A DNA stretch of 64,000 bases, taken from the NCBI GenBank assembly GCA_013398015.1, contig VZRR01011459.1:258536-322535 (forward strand), in the 5' to 3' direction. The stretch comes from Oreocharis arfaki. Its lineage: Eukaryota; Chordata; Aves; Passeriformes; Paramythiidae. The notes under the pieces are model-generated. The model was not told the DNA's origin and searched no databases. It worked only from the letters and a program-made list of their open reading frames with translations. A program made the translations under genes and the position numbers. Of this stretch, positions 10,741 through 23,296 are shown in pieces (position 1 is the first letter of the stretch; each line of letters starts with the position of its first letter).

Positions 10741-11400
10741 TCCCAGTTGTGTCTGGGTCACCGTTTGGAACTGATATGACAGGCCTAAGGCTAGCAGAGA
10801 AATTTGTTACAAGTTCCCATTTCGGGAACGTGTCGCCAGTCGAATAGCCTATTTACTCTCTCGGGGATCTATTTTTAAAAGTTATTAGCAGATTACTGGT
10901 TTTCTATCAACCTCAGGCACCAATCTCCCAAAGATACTATTGTACTTTAATAAGGTGCATTTGATAATCCTCAGATAAAGGCATTGGGAGTGAGGGGGAG
11001 GAGAGGGAGAAACTCTTGCACCGACTCAAGTAAGGGACGCGCGGGCCAGAAAAGGGTTAAATACACTCATGTTTCTAAATGGCTGAACTACTGTATGTTG
11101 TAGTTTTCAACTGCAAATCATCTTTAATAGCAGACATCACGGGATGGCTCATTACATTAAGCTATTTTTCATGCTATCTCCTGTAATATCCTTTAATCCA
11201 ATGCGTTTCAAATCACCTCAGGCTAAAATAAGAGACATAGCGATGTAATAGCCTAGTGTATTAGTGGGTTAATTGCCCTGTTGTACTCTCTAGTAGATAT
11301 CTCTGGAATGAGTTCTATATTAATTGTAAATTGCCTAATACATTTAACTCCTTGAGCAGCTCGGCCCTCCGCTCTGTCTTTAATGAACAAGAAAACTTTG
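10741..11400. promoter_or_regulatory. Candidate conserved noncoding element (long)
   Basis: About 650 bases of unique AT-rich sequence with no repeat hallmark and no frame of note. It is packed with words typical of developmental enhancers: GGGTCACCG, TTATTAGCAGATTACTGG, TTTGATAATCC, GCTCATTACATTAAGC, GTTAATTGCCC, TTAATTGTAAATTGCC. A small inverted repeat, GTTCCC-ATTTC-GGGAAC, lies at 10813-10829. This is one of the strongest candidates in the window by eye; its conservation is untested. Confidence 0.45.
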
Positions 11401-12780
11401 GAGTTGGGATTTTTGGCGGCCGACCCCGCAGGGTGCCCGGCCCTTCCCCACGAGCTCCGAGCGTTCACACCGTCCTCTGGCGCTTCAGGCAGAGTCAGCC
11501 TGGAGCACTAAAAGGAAATTATTGCTTTTTGTCCCGGCAGGTGCCAAGTTCTGCCGCCAGCAAAGCCACAACACCTCGCTCAGAGGGAGCTCAGAGCCAA
11601 CTGCCCGACCCCAGGATCCGTGGAGGAGCAGGGCTGGCACTGCAGAGCTGCAGGATGCTGTGCTGTGGCCATCCCTGAACTGGACAGCCAGAGGAGGGAG
11701 GGGGAGAAAAGGGAAGGTTTAAATAATACATAAGATTTCGTCTTGCCAGTGCCGTGGCCGGGAAGGGAAGATGGATGAAGTGCTCTGCAGCTCTGCCAGA
11801 AGATGCAGCAGTGGGTCACTGACACGTAGAGCTCACAAAGTATGGCCCATAATGTGCAGCAGCTAGTTTTCTAAAATTACTTCTGCAGCGCTGGGCAGAC
11901 GTGTCTGCAGATTTGCAGTCACTTTTCCCAAGATTGGAACATAAGTGTCACCAGGCTACCAGAGGGTAATGTCACTGATTTCTTTGGATTGCTCCCAGTG
12001 TACGTCAGCGGGGTGGAAAAGGAGCAGGCACGGTGGAGGTCGGAGTGGGGTGTGTAATTTGCAGGTGAGACATTCCTTATTCATTTCTTTTGGGACATTC
12101 CGGCTTCTAAAACTCCTGGCAAAAATGTTAGTGCCAATTTAAAGGAAAGGCACGGAGGAGGAATGCTGAAAAGCTTCTTGCTTTGCAACTTTAGAAGAAA
12201 TTCTTCTCTGAAGTGCCACCTACTGCAGGATTACCACAGTGGGGGAAGAGGACTGCAGGTCAGCGGTCTGAATTTACCCTGTGTGACCCAAAGTCCCGTC
12301 CACCTGGGCTGGCCTGTGCAGCCCAGCCTGTTCCCAGCACAACGTGGCCATGCAGCAGCACATTGGCTGCGTTATGGATCCCTTTCTTTACATCTGACAT
12401 CAGTTATATCTTATATATTAAATATCATATTATAAAAATGCAATTCAAGACACCCTTTTGTGAAACTTCAGATATAATCTCAGATTCCAGTAGCTCTAAT
12501 GGATCAGCTCCTTCCAGCTGAGGGGTTTCACAGGAGAGCTGCTGCTTTGCTTCGGGTTTGTAATGGGAGGCTCAGACAGGTCTTTCCCACCCCTGACCTC
12601 CCTGTGCTTTACATGGACAGTTTGGGCTAAAAGAAATATCATCCCTCTGTTTTAAAACCTACTGCAAAGGTATTTGTGAGACAATGTGCATGAGGATTTC
12701 ATAACTTGTGGAGGAAAATTCCTGTGAAACTAGGGAGACAATTGGGCTTGGAAGGGAAGACACAAAGTGCTTAGACTGCT
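11401..12780. other. Unique sequence, no gene seen
   Basis: GC-richer then mixed sequence. Short AT-rich segment at about 12395-12480 (ATTAAATATCATATTATAA-like). No gene, RNA or transposon recognised. Confidence 0.5.
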
Positions 12781-13020
12781 GGAAAAAAAAAATCCATCAA
12801 GTAATTCTCTATCTATAAAATAGGTGGTAATGCAATCTGAGCTTAATTTTGATGGCGCACTGTACTTCATAACAGTGACAACACCTTAAAAATGTAATGA
12901 AAGGGCCTGATTTATTGCTGAAATAATCCATTTAGCACTCCAATAAATAAAAGGAGAAAATACAACCAATGTTTCGTCAGAAGAGGTGGAAAAGAGACAA
13001 ATTGCAGTGTGTAGCAGTTT
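12781..13020. promoter_or_regulatory. Candidate conserved noncoding element
   Basis: AT-rich unique block with words such as CATCAAGTAATTC, GCTTAATTTTGATGG, GATTTATTGC and AATAATCCATTTAGC. No repeat or coding signature. Inference from texture. Confidence 0.35.
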
Positions 13021-13673
13021 TCTGGAAATGCATCCAGAGGCTTTGGCCACATGTTTTGGGGTTGATTATTCTCCTGAGGACAAACATAAACTCACAGTTA
13101 GATTTTAAGGTTTAGAGCTGCTGTCCACTCTGCATTCTTGTGTGCTTTAAAAGCAGCAGCCCTGTGACACGGCAACACGGGGACCGTGTTGGACTGACGA
13201 GGGGGAGGAGAAGGGGAGGAGAAAGCACTGAAAAACCACTAACTTCCTGCCTTACAAATACTTGATTTTGAATATGCTCTTGTAGCCATTAGGAAGTGCA
13301 AAGCAAACATATTTTCCCCTCATGCCAAATTTGTTTTGATGACATGGCGTTACTTCTGCACATGTCAGCTGCAGCCTCCCTCTCCCCATTTCACTTGGCC
13401 CACGGTGGAGGCTGGCGGGTTTCACACTCCCTCTGCATCACTTCTATCAATCAGTTTGATCTGCTCCAGGGCCTGGCAGTGGCAATGACAGGAAAGGCAA
13501 TAAAATGCTCCCGTGGCAGATGTCTGTCTGTATTCAGGTGTCCTGAGCTCCACGCTGGAGAGCAGAGCTGCTGCTTCTCTAGAGAGGGGGAAAACTTCCC
13601 AACACAGAAACAGCCACTCGGCAGGAGTGGACTGAGGAGGGTTCTGGACTCTGACACTTAGAGTTTTAAGGCC
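13021..13673. other. Unique sequence, no gene seen
   Basis: Mixed sequence; the 121-aa plus frame at 13296-13661 has no recognisable family and no exon context. Confidence 0.5.
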
Positions 13674-13915
13674 ATGAAGGCTTCAGGGTGACCTAATTGT
13701 GACTTTTCAGCGCCTGAAGGAGTCGACAAAAAAAGATGGGGAGAGACTTTGCAAGAGCCTGGAGTGACAGGACAAGGGGGAATGGCTTCCCAAGGACAGG
13801 GAGGAGGATATCAGGGATATCAGGGAGAAGTTCTACCCTGTGAGGGATGTGTGCCCATCTCCCAGCCCAGGTGTGGGTGTTTGCAGCAGCCCGGGCTGCC
13901 CAGTGCTCCAGCCAT
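13674..13915 (+). mobile_element. CR1 LINE fragment
   Basis: Sense-strand CR1 words occur in the right order: 'AAGGCTTCAGGGTGACCTAATTG', 'TTTCAGCGCCTGAAGG', 'GGAGAGACTTTGCAAG', 'GTGACAGGACAAGGGG', 'AATGGCTT', then 'GAAGTTCTACCCTGTGAGGG'. It covers an internal part of the CR1 3' region and lacks the terminal tail. A local 10-base duplication (GGATATCAGG twice, near 13806-13825) breaks the alignment. The end is uncertain, between 13850 and 13915. Confidence 0.75.
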
Positions 13916-15220
13916 CGCTAAACTCAATGGGAAGGAGCACGGATGAAAAAATGAGGGGAGAAAAACCAGAAAACTGCAGCCCTGCCGCCCGTTTTGGGGG
14001 ATATTTTGCTTTGAGGCCTCGGAGCAGCCTTCAGTGGTGTCTCCATCCCTCGTGGCCACGTCTCAGGCAGCCGAGGCTGCAGCAGTGGCTGCAGAGCTGG
14101 CATCCCACTCCACCCTGCCCGGCCCTAATTGTCCTGTTTGTTTTGCAATAAGTGATTCCTGCCTGTCTTGGGGTGGATTGTTTTTCACACCATTAAATGA
14201 AGTTCTGCTGTATTGATCCCTGTTTTTCCAATTTGAAGCCTGAAAAGTGATGAAGACGTTTTCTTGTTTTCCCGTGTACTTTCCCCTCAGTTCATTTAGG
14301 TGACCTGTCTTTAGTTCCTTGCTCTGCTCGCTGTAATTGCTTCTTCAGAGTAATGTTCCACCGTGAGCGCGGCACTGCAGCCGGGGGATGGCTCTGTGGG
14401 AGTGATAAGGACAGCGGAACAGAACAGCGTTTGACTCTGATAAGGGCAGGGGAACAGCACAGCCTCGGAGGAGCAGATAAAGGATGGAAGCCGGGCAAAC
14501 AGAAGCCGTGCAAAGCTCAAGCAGGAGGCCAGCGCAGCTCTGCGAGGCTGGCAGAGCAGGAGCTGAGCACGGTGATGATGGTATCGTGCTCGCTGAAAAG
14601 CAGGGGCTGAGGAACAGCCGCCTAAAGAGGACACCGGACACTGAAAACCGACCCCAAAGAACCATAAAAACACTTATAAGGGGTGTGACTATGTGAAATA
14701 GAACAATGCATATGCATCGAGTAAGAGGGGACAGCTCATGAATATGTAATCAGGGTGTAGGATTAAAAACTCTGTCACCGGACACTCGGGGCGCTTGATC
14801 AGAGGAAGGATTCTCCTTGGAATATCTTCTGATCTACACGGGTGGGAAGTGTGGAGAGATGGAGCTTTGGGAGGGGGGCAGGACCTGCCTTGTGTGGCAT
14901 CTGCTGCCGTGAGCTCCCTGCTCCAGCTGTGCTTCCAGAGGGTTGTCCCAAGCCCAAGCTGTGTGTAGACAACAAACAGGAAAAGGGATGCAGTAGAAAA
15001 GTCGACTTGTGCCGATGTATTATTGTCAGAATAAGGAAAAAAATCCAGTCTGCAGTTTGGGAACGTGAAGCCATGTAGACAACTGGGCAAACCTTGGGGA
15101 TAAAATCAAACTGGATCTCAGTGAGTTGGTGCATTTCACGAGGGTAATGCTCTAGACATAGTAAACAGCAGAAAAAAAATATAAACAAGGAGGGTTCAAT
15201 AATTTCCTTTTTTTGCCTTT
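13916..15220. other. Unique sequence, no gene seen
   Basis: No supported gene. Purine-rich around 14350-14690 on the plus strand, which gives long minus-strand frames by composition. No RNA gene or transposon recognised. Confidence 0.5.
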
Positions 15221-15680
15221 CCAACTCCTTTGAAAAAAAGCTAAAAAATTAGGAAAAGTGGTAATTTGCAGAAATGTTCAAATCTGCTCATTGCCTAAGA
15301 GATTGGAAAGGATTTAGGTTTTTTGGTTTTTTTTTTAATTGTAAACTACCTTATGACAATTGGTGATAAAAGAGCTGAACCTTTCAAAAATCCATTTTAA
15401 TAAAACACCGTATGACCTCATAGATATGCATAGGATTTAGAAATAACATGGATTTTAATGAAGGTACTTGAAAGGTATGGTGCCATATTGCAATTTTATG
15501 GAAGATCTTAGATTAATGAAATTAAACGTGAACTGCATTGTTTAGATGATGAACTTAAGGTCATATCTGCAGCATTTGAAAGAGAAACCTTGAGTGGAGG
15601 GTGTAGAATCATTGATTTAGACCCTGGTAGACAGCTGAATAGCAAGCACTGAAGCATGAAGGTAAATTCCCATATTTCAT
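15221..15680. promoter_or_regulatory. Weak candidate conserved noncoding element
   Basis: AT-rich unique block with TAATTTGCAGAAATG, GACAATTGGTGATAAAAG, TTTTAATGAAGG and GATTAATGAAATTAAACG words. No frames or repeats. Less distinctive than the other AT-rich blocks. Confidence 0.25.
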
Positions 15681-17400
15681 TGTTAGAAGGTTAGCTGGTG
15701 GCTGCCAGCTTTTCAGTGATAATCACCAACCAATTCCACCCTGTTTCAAAAAAGATTTTGCCTTTGTGTGCTAAGACACTTTTAAAAACCATTACTGCTC
15801 AAAGCAGGGGCACGGTGTTTAAAGAGAAGCTATTTCTGCAAAATGCAGGATGGCAAGGAGTTGATGCTGTCCTTGGATAGTGATGCCATTAAGTTCATTA
15901 GGATCATCATCCATTTAAAATGCTCATGAGGAGAATTGCCACTGTTTTGCTGGAGACACCAGAGGTAACCTCCTCCTGAAACCCACAGCCATGTGCCATC
16001 AGCGATTAGCTCTCTTGCTTCCTTTAATTTTGGGTAAGACAAGGGCCCTTTCAGGGTTTAAGTCCTGTCTCCGTCCTCAGACGCACGCAGGGGATAAATG
16101 CACGAACATGCACACGTCTTAAACCAACAGATGTGAATTTGTGCAGCGGGAAAACCGCAAGGAACGAAATCCTCAGGCCTTAGGAATAAGTGATAATAGA
16201 ATGATACTGCCAATTACTGCCGGGGAACAGCGCTGTCACAGGGAACGGCTGCTGGAGATGGAAGGGTGAGGGGCGGAGAAAAGATCCCCTTCCGACAGTT
16301 TGCCGTTAAAGGGAATTTGTCAAGGATGTTAAAATTAGATCTCACTGGGCCAGACCCTCGGATGACATAAATCAGCCTGTAGACCTCAAACCCCGATCCG
16401 GCCGCTTGCTCCTCTTTGTTCTTTTTCCAATCTTTATTATCTGCATCCTGGCCCTGCCTGGGTGCTGTTCCAGCCCCATTCTCCTCATGCTGTCCCAGCC
16501 CTGCTGGTTGGGAATATTGCATTATTTACAGGGAGCACTTAGCTCCTGGAGCGGCCTGCTGGGGTGCAGGGCTCTAGCTGGGGACCAGAGAGAGCAAACC
16601 TGAGTGAGATGCTCTCAGGTGGGAGCTGACACCCCTGTGTCTAATGTACTTCTCTGTATGTTTTCTTCCAGCCTGAATTTTTGGCAAGCTAAGCTAAACT
16701 CTGCTGCATCGCGAAACGGGGTGAAAGCTGCCAGTAAGGAAATTAAGTAAGAAATAGTGTTAGATAATGGTTGTAAATGCATTATGATCACTCTTTTCAT
16801 TAGAAACTTCCTTGTTTTCTCCCTGGTGTATACCACAAACAGCTTGCACATGATTTATCTGTGTGTGCTTGGGAAGGAGAGGCAAGGGGAATAAAGCCTT
16901 TGCCATGCCATGTTTTAAAAGGCAGTTGGGACACTCAGAGATGTGATGCTTATTAAAACAAATGGAAGCTGCTAGTCTAAATCCCCTGGTCACCCCTGGA
17001 AGTCTTGTCCCTGGAATGTTTTGTCTTGCAGTGCTTTCCCAAAGGGGGATTGCACATCCCATTTCCAGCGTGTGTCCCAGGGCAACTGGACAGCAAAGCC
17101 AGGATCACAGCGGGGCCAGGCCCAGCTCGTGCCATGCTGTAAAGCTCTGAAATGGGGCAGAGCACTCTCTGGGAAGCTCTCTACAGAAAAACAAGTCCAA
17201 ATCCCACGGAAGTTGAGGGAGTGTGGCTCCCCTCTCCCATTTCCAGAGGTTTCTGCTCTGTGCAGCTCTCGGGATTGGACAGACTCCCCCTGGTGTGTCC
17301 AGCTCTGCAGAGCTGATTTGCTGAGCTTTTAATAGATTCACAACTTCCCATCCTGTTGTAAATCTTCTGGCAAATATTTTTTAATTTTTAAAAGAAAAAA
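15681..17400. other. Unique sequence, no gene seen
   Basis: Mixed sequence without supported genes, RNAs or recognisable transposons. Frames are short and overlap on both strands. Confidence 0.5.
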
Positions 17401-17640
17401 ACTATTGGCACTGGCCACTTCGGAAATGCTGGCCCATTAAGTCTAAACAGGGAAGTTAGGGTGTGTTAAATATCAATTGATTATAAAACCCATATTAATT
17501 GACGTCCAGCAGCCCCGCTAATGGAGAGGAGCTCATTACATAGCAGTTAACCCTCAACGCTTATATATTAAATAATCAATTAGTATTTATTTAACATACA
17601 ATAACCTCGCTGTTAGAGCTAAATTAAAAGCCTCTTTGCG
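17401..17640. promoter_or_regulatory. Candidate conserved noncoding element
   Basis: Compact AT-rich block with many homeodomain-type cores in close order: ATCAATTGATTATAAAACC, TATTAATTGACG, CGCTAATGG, GCTCATTACATAGC, AATAATCAATTAGTATTTA. ATCAATTGAT (17472-17481) is itself palindromic. No repeat hallmark. One of the clearer enhancer-like blocks, on texture alone. Confidence 0.45.
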
Positions 17641-19531
17641 GAGGCCTTGCAGAAAGCCCTGCACTGTGCTAACCTGGAGCCAGGAATTTGCATTCAGAGC
17701 TTCGAGCTTTGTTACCTCTGGGGCCCTCAGGATGATTCTAAGATGATAAGTGAAAGAGTAAAGGGGCTGTGTTGGTGACAGTCCCTGGGCCTTGCTGGGG
17801 AGGGGGTCAGTGCCCAAGAGTTGCTGAGTTGCTGCCCATGTGGTCACAAGGAGACGCAGAGACCTGGCAGGTGATGGGTGAGAGGGATTTGCACTCAAGT
17901 AAAAGACCTTTTAAGCAGAAGAAAAGTATTTTCAAATGGAAAAAGAAAGGCAAACGAGCAGTGAGACAGGCAGACAGCAAGACGAGATAAAAGCGAAGAA
18001 GTGGCATGGTTGGGTAATAGAAATAGGGCATACTGGGGAACTGGGAAAAGGAATAGTAGAAATAAATTGTCCAAAATGGGTCTCTCCTGTGTTATGTCCT
18101 GAGCTGCCATTTATGTCTGTGTGGTGTATGGGATATTATTAGCAAGTGGATTCACTCCCATCTCCCTCTGGCCTGAGGTGTGACCAGGGGATAGAAGGGA
18201 GCTCTGCTGTTTTCCTTGGAGCCTGGGTGAGTTTTATATTGGGGTCTAATAGGCCCAGACCCTATTTGGAGCTGAATTACATCACACACCTGTGCAATAA
18301 TCTCTTTTCTGGTGGGGGGAAGCTGGGAAATCAAGCAGCTTCTCCAAAAGTCAATTCTGCTACTCAAAATGGAGCCAGCTCAAGAAATTGTCATTGATCC
18401 AATTCTGAACTTGGAGCAAATTTCCATAAAAAGAATCAGATCCTCTCAGCTGCACAAGTTTTAATGCCACGTGTTTCACTGGGTGGGATGGGCAGGCTGG
18501 GAGAACGGGAGCTGAGCAGTGATTTGGGGTCATTTTCCTCCTCTTCCCTGTACCAGCTCTGGACAAGGAGTTACAGGGTGAGGGGGATGGGAGACGATGC
18601 CTTGGCTGCTCTCTTTGCAACTTCTTGGCAAAAGGGAGTGAAAGACAGCAGGTTGTTTGGTCTGATCCTCAGTGGATGAAAACTGGAGCAGTCCTTAGTA
18701 GGGTTTTTAAAAGTCTGATTGATTTGGGCTCGTGCAAATGTGGCTTGGCTGAAAACCCCTCGGAAACTCGGAGGAGCTCTGACAGTGGAGCAGCCAGGTC
18801 CAGGCTGGAGCAGGTAATGACAGCTCCATCTCAGAGGTGTGAAGAAGAGCAGGGACCCTGTGGAGCAGCCCTGATGGGATGAGGGGTGTTTCAGACACGT
18901 GTGAAAGGGGGTGGGTGCCCCCCTCCCCTGACTGCCCCTCTCCAGAGGGAGAGGGAGAATCCTGTGGCAAAGGGAGACAAGGAGATCTGGGCCTGGCAGA
19001 GATGGGGCAGGCACAGGTAAACAGCCACGGATTCGAAACGTCAGCAGGCAGAGTTTAATGAAGGGATAAAGCAAAATAAAACCGGAGACGAGCGCCAATA
19101 CCGTCTGAAGGGTAATAACGAAGCTGATGGAAAAATTGCTTTAACCATTTTGGATCTCTGGGAAGACCCACATGGAATTTTACTGAGAAAATGTGATCGT
19201 ATTTCAGGCTTTTCAGCCCTGCCAAGGAGTGTAAGGCACGCCTGTTCCTCCTGAAACTCAGGAGGACTTTGCTGTTTGCTGCTCACTGTGGTAGAGGGAG
19301 ACCTTTGAGGTCTTTTCCCTCCAAGGACAGCGCCAGCTGTTTGAGCAAGTGATGGTCACCTGTACTCACAGGTGTATGATGTATTCGTAGCACTCGCAAT
19401 AAATTACTTCTTTTCCTCCTTACAGCTTCTGGAAACATTCCCAGTGGCTGGCCTATTCATCAGGGCTGTTACATTGCTGCTGCAGCAAGGAGGGAAGTGC
19501 CTTTTTCTCTTCCTCTTTTATTAGCATGTGC
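17641..19531. other. Unique sequence, no gene seen
   Basis: Mixed sequence. The 175-aa minus frame at 18571-19098 has no recognised family and overlaps plus-strand frames. No RNA gene or transposon seen. Confidence 0.5.
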
Positions 19532-19550
19532 CGCGGTGTGAGGCACCGCG
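19532..19550. repeat. Short GC-rich hairpin
   Basis: CGCGGTG-TGAGG-CACCGCG forms a perfect 7-bp stem with a 5-base loop. It may be chance; no known RNA family is recognised. Confidence 0.6.
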
Positions 19551-21419
19551 CCGGGGAGGGAACCCCACCGTGAGCGGCGCTGGGTAAACACAGCCGAGGT
19601 GACAGTGACAGTCCTCATCACGGGGTGTTAGCAATTCAAACAGCCACGTCAGTCAAGGAGTTTGAGAGGAGGGAAAGCAGAAGGGAGAGTGTGACAGTTT
19701 GCAAACACTCCGCTGCGCGGTTTTGTCGTAGGCGTGTTCATCCTGGAAGTGTCTCGGAGGAAATGAAAATGGATTTTGTGCTGGACGAGCCTGCGTGCAA
19801 GTGAGGATTGTTGGAGCTTTGTTAGGTGTGTAGAAATTTCTTGCTCTTGTAGACTGGGGTAACCAAGAGGCTTTTGGAAAATTTCAGGAAGTTATCCAAG
19901 GCCGGGTTTTGCCTGCAGGGCAGGGCAGTCTTTACTAAGTCTTTACTAACTGTGTGTGTGTAAGCAGAAGAGAGTAGCAAAGCAGGAGCAGTGGAGCAAA
20001 AACAAACCCCAAAACTGCACCCAAGCAAAACCTGATTATTTCCCGTGGTAAAATTTTAGGGGGGTTGAAATGTATTGATGTTTCCTAAAATCACCAATTT
20101 AATCCCTCCACAATGCAATGGAAACATCAAACCTAAGAAATTTAGGAAATTAGGCTAAAGATTTTCTATTACCCCGAGATTTTGCCTTAGAGAAATGATA
20201 ACACAGATAGAATTTCCTTGGGAGAGAACTGATTTAAAGGATGCTGAGGAATTATTTTAGTTAAACTGGCTGCAATGCTAAAAATGAATCCTGGGGTGGC
20301 ACAGTAAAGAAACTCGTACTGGAATATGAATTCTGCTTCCAATCATCCAGGGAGGTCAGTCACCGAAGTCAGGAGTGAATTCAGTCTGTCTGGTTTCCAG
20401 AGCCTTTGGGGAGGCCTTGCCAATACTATTCTTTCCTGCTGGATTTGCGTGCAACTCTTCAAAGTTGTTAGTGGGAATAATTTCCTCTCCGGAGAGAGGA
20501 GCAGCCGCCTCTGTCCTGCTGGTCTGTCTGTGCTGCGATTTCTCCCTCGCACGTCACATCTCCCCTCAGTCCCGGGAGGCAGCTGTGCCTGCAGGGTGTT
20601 GTTCAGCCCTTTAGCCAATTATCCAGGCACAGAACACCCATCCCAAGCTAATCAGGAAGGACAATCTTCTCCGGGTGAAAACGATCTCTGAGGACCCACC
20701 TCTGCCGCGGCGCCTCCGAGGAATGAAACCACTAATTATAGGAGAGGGGCGTCTGCATTGTGTGGGTGATGCTAAGAGCAGAGAGGGAGATCCCGTGGCT
20801 GAGAGCCCAGGTCTCAAAGCCATCCCACGGCTTTGCTGTGCTGTCTGACCCCTTCCCTGTCTCAGGTTCTCAGGGAGACCTGCTCACCCCCGCAGGCAGC
20901 CTGTGGGGCTCTGCTCTGTGAAAATCCCAATCTAAACACGAGGGCACAGAACTTTATCGAGTGAAAGAATAAGTAGTTTCTGCCTATGAGGAATAAGCAA
21001 TTCCTATCTGTAAGGGATAGGTGATTGCTCTCTGTACCCCATTGTGAATCCCCAGCCTGCAGGCGCCAGGGCAGAGTAAAATGGTGATTTCAGCTGCATC
21101 ATCCCTCATGATTTCTTGTCCTCCATCTCCATGGAGGGGCAGCTGGCAGTGCGTGGCCCCGCTGATTTCAGCTCTCCAGAAGTACCAGAGCTGCCTCACA
21201 GCACCTGGCCATAAACTGTGCAGCCCAAGGAAGATGTTGCCTGTTTTCTGAAGGACAGGATGAAACCGCCCCACATATGTCCTCTATCTATTGCCTCTCT
21301 GGGCAGGGAAAACATAAACACATTTCTCACCATTTTATTTATTTGCCTTTCCCTGTTTCCTGGGAAAATCGAATTTTTTCGTACTTTTTGCATGTGCGTG
21401 TGAGCCTGTGTGGGGTAGG
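19551..21419. other. Unique sequence, no gene seen
   Basis: Mixed sequence. Around 20040-20300 it is AT-rich and frame-poor, possibly another noncoding element. No gene is supported. Confidence 0.5.
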
Positions 21420-21426
21420 CGTGCGT

Positions 21427-21467
<41 letters not shown>
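21420..21467. repeat. GT microsatellite with GTGTGC start
   Basis: An alternating purine-pyrimidine run: GTGC/GTGTGC units followed by pure GT, about 48 bases. Such runs can adopt Z-DNA and are highly length-variable. Confidence 0.95.
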
Positions 21468-21468
<1 letters not shown>

Positions 21469-22780
21469 AGGAGGTTAAAAAAAATCCCTTGCTGTCAGCA
21501 AGTGATGTTACAAACCTGCTCTGACAAGGCTGGTTGTATATTTACAGTTGGTGAGAGCGAAGGCTTCATCAATCTTCACGCTTTGAAAGGGACAGGCCTG
21601 CTCCCATGAGCACCTGCTCCGGGAGAACAGCTGAACTGTGACTTTCCAGGGAGCTGGCTGTAAATTTTAGCCATTCCCCCCGCAGCCCACGCATGCTTGA
21701 GCTCTTTAACCTTCCCAGGCTGGCAGGAGTCCCAGCAATCAGTTTAGTGCAAAGACTGGGGTTCTTTTTAATTAACCTTTTGTTTCCCACCGCAGGTGCT
21801 TCAAAGTTTCTTCGTGTTAAAAAGGAAGAGGGGGGGGAAAAAAAAATTGTTTGCAGAGGTGCATCCAGTTTTTCCACGCTTGGTGATCAAACGGGATCAG
21901 CCTTTCTCGTGTTTCCCCTCCACGTTCACCTCTCTGTGAGGATGTCTGAGCCAGCATCCGCTGGAAACTGGCAGCAAGGCTTCCCTTTGGGCACCTGCAG
22001 GAAGCATTCCTGGGAGAAAAGGGAAGGATTGCCCTGTTTGATCAATAGAATTATTAGTAGGACAAGGACCTGTTGTATCACTGAGAAAATTCATGCGTGG
22101 AAATTTATCACAGAGGGGGAAAAAAAAAAAGTTGTTTGAGCCCCACTTAAAACAATAAAACATATCTTTGAGGGAAAGTTTCAGACTTTCCTGTACGAAG
22201 GAATAATGGTTTCTATAATTTAATAGGTGCTGAATTTGGTGAGGAGTGCCAGCAAATCCATTTCACATAATGATATTTCATCTCCCTGGCTACGGTCATT
22301 TTCATGGATGTCTTTTTATTGGTTCCCTCGTCCCACAGAGTGTCCAAGGTGGTGCTGCTCATCCTCAAACGCCGAGCACATACAGAGGCAGGGATGGCTG
22401 GAGAAAGCTATTAATAATGGTGACACGAAAACTGGGCAGGAACTGTGTGACAGTTAAATGTGCTCCCTATAAATAAAGAACATTTCTATTTGACCCTCAG
22501 GGCTGTGGCTTTTCAGCACTTACTTTTGTGGGAGTTAAGGTGGTCACAGCTATTGAAGATTAGAGATAAGCCGCAAAGAAATTCAGATGAGGATAACAGG
22601 AAAAAAAAAGGGGGGGTTTCCAAAGAAGATTTCACTGAAAGTTTCGGCTAGGAAAGAAAAAAAAATCTGAACTAGCCCTTGGTGAGGGATTTTGTTTACA
22701 TAGGCATGGGCAATTTGCTTCTTGGAAAGAGGAGTGATTTATTCTCTTAGGTATCTAATTGCAGATTCACAGAGGCAAAC
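21468..22780. other. Unique sequence, no gene seen
   Basis: Contains several short G and A runs (near 21830-21846, 22116-22130 and 22601-22617) and AT-rich segments. The 148-aa plus frame at 21693-22139 has no recognisable product. Confidence 0.5.
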
Positions 22781-22990
22781 CTTTTTTCCTCACGTAGCTC
22801 TGCTGAGATGGACGGGAGCGTTAGTTACGAAGGTTCACAGATTTTTAGAACCCCTTTACAGTGTACATTGTATATAAACTAAAACTCACAGTTGTGGTTT
22901 CGTTCTGGCTGGTTCTTTATGCTGACCAGAGGTAGCAACCACAATCTGTGGCCGCTATCACAAAAAATAAACTGAGTTTAAGGAAAGGGA
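22781..22990. promoter_or_regulatory. Candidate element with RUNX-like motif cluster
   Basis: Unique AT-leaning block containing TGTGGTTT (22893-22900, the classic RUNX consensus) and, 36 bases on, AACCACA (22937-22943) and TGTGG (22947-22951) facing each other. No coding frame or repeat. Motif matches of this length arise by chance, but three in 60 bases within an enhancer-like block is notable. Confidence 0.4.
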
Positions 22991-23139
22991 GCTGAGAATT
23001 TTTTCTTGAGGGGAAAAAGAAGCAAGGTGGAAGAAAATCAGAATACAATGGAAGGAAAGGGAAAATATACAAGAGTAGGTTTCAAAGAGGCAATATATGG
23101 TATTATACATATGTGATATATGCACTTGGTATAAAATGA
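22991..23139. other. Spacer before CR1
   Basis: Purine-rich sequence, then a short ATATAC-rich segment. Nothing else recognised. Confidence 0.4.
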
Positions 23140-23296
23140 CCTGGAAAAGCTGTGGCTGCCCCATCCCTGGAAGTGTCCAAGGCCAGGTTGGACGGGGTTT
23201 AGAGCAGCCTGGGATAGTGGGAGCTGTCCCTGCCCATGGCAGGGGGTGGAACTGGACGGGCTTTGAGGTCCTTTCCAACCCAAACCGTTCTGTGTT
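23140..23296 (+). mobile_element. CR1 LINE 3' end
   Basis: Clear sense-strand CR1 3' end: 'CCATCCCTGGAAGTGTCCAA', 'GGCCAGGTTGGACGGGG', 'AGCAGCCTGGG', 'GTCCCTGCCCATGGCAG', 'GGTGGAACTGGA' and 'GAGGTCCTTTCCAACCC' followed by 'AAACCGTTCTGTG'. 5'-truncated to about 155 bases and the least diverged CR1 copy here. It ends with a single ATTCTGTG-type tail unit. Confidence 0.92.
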
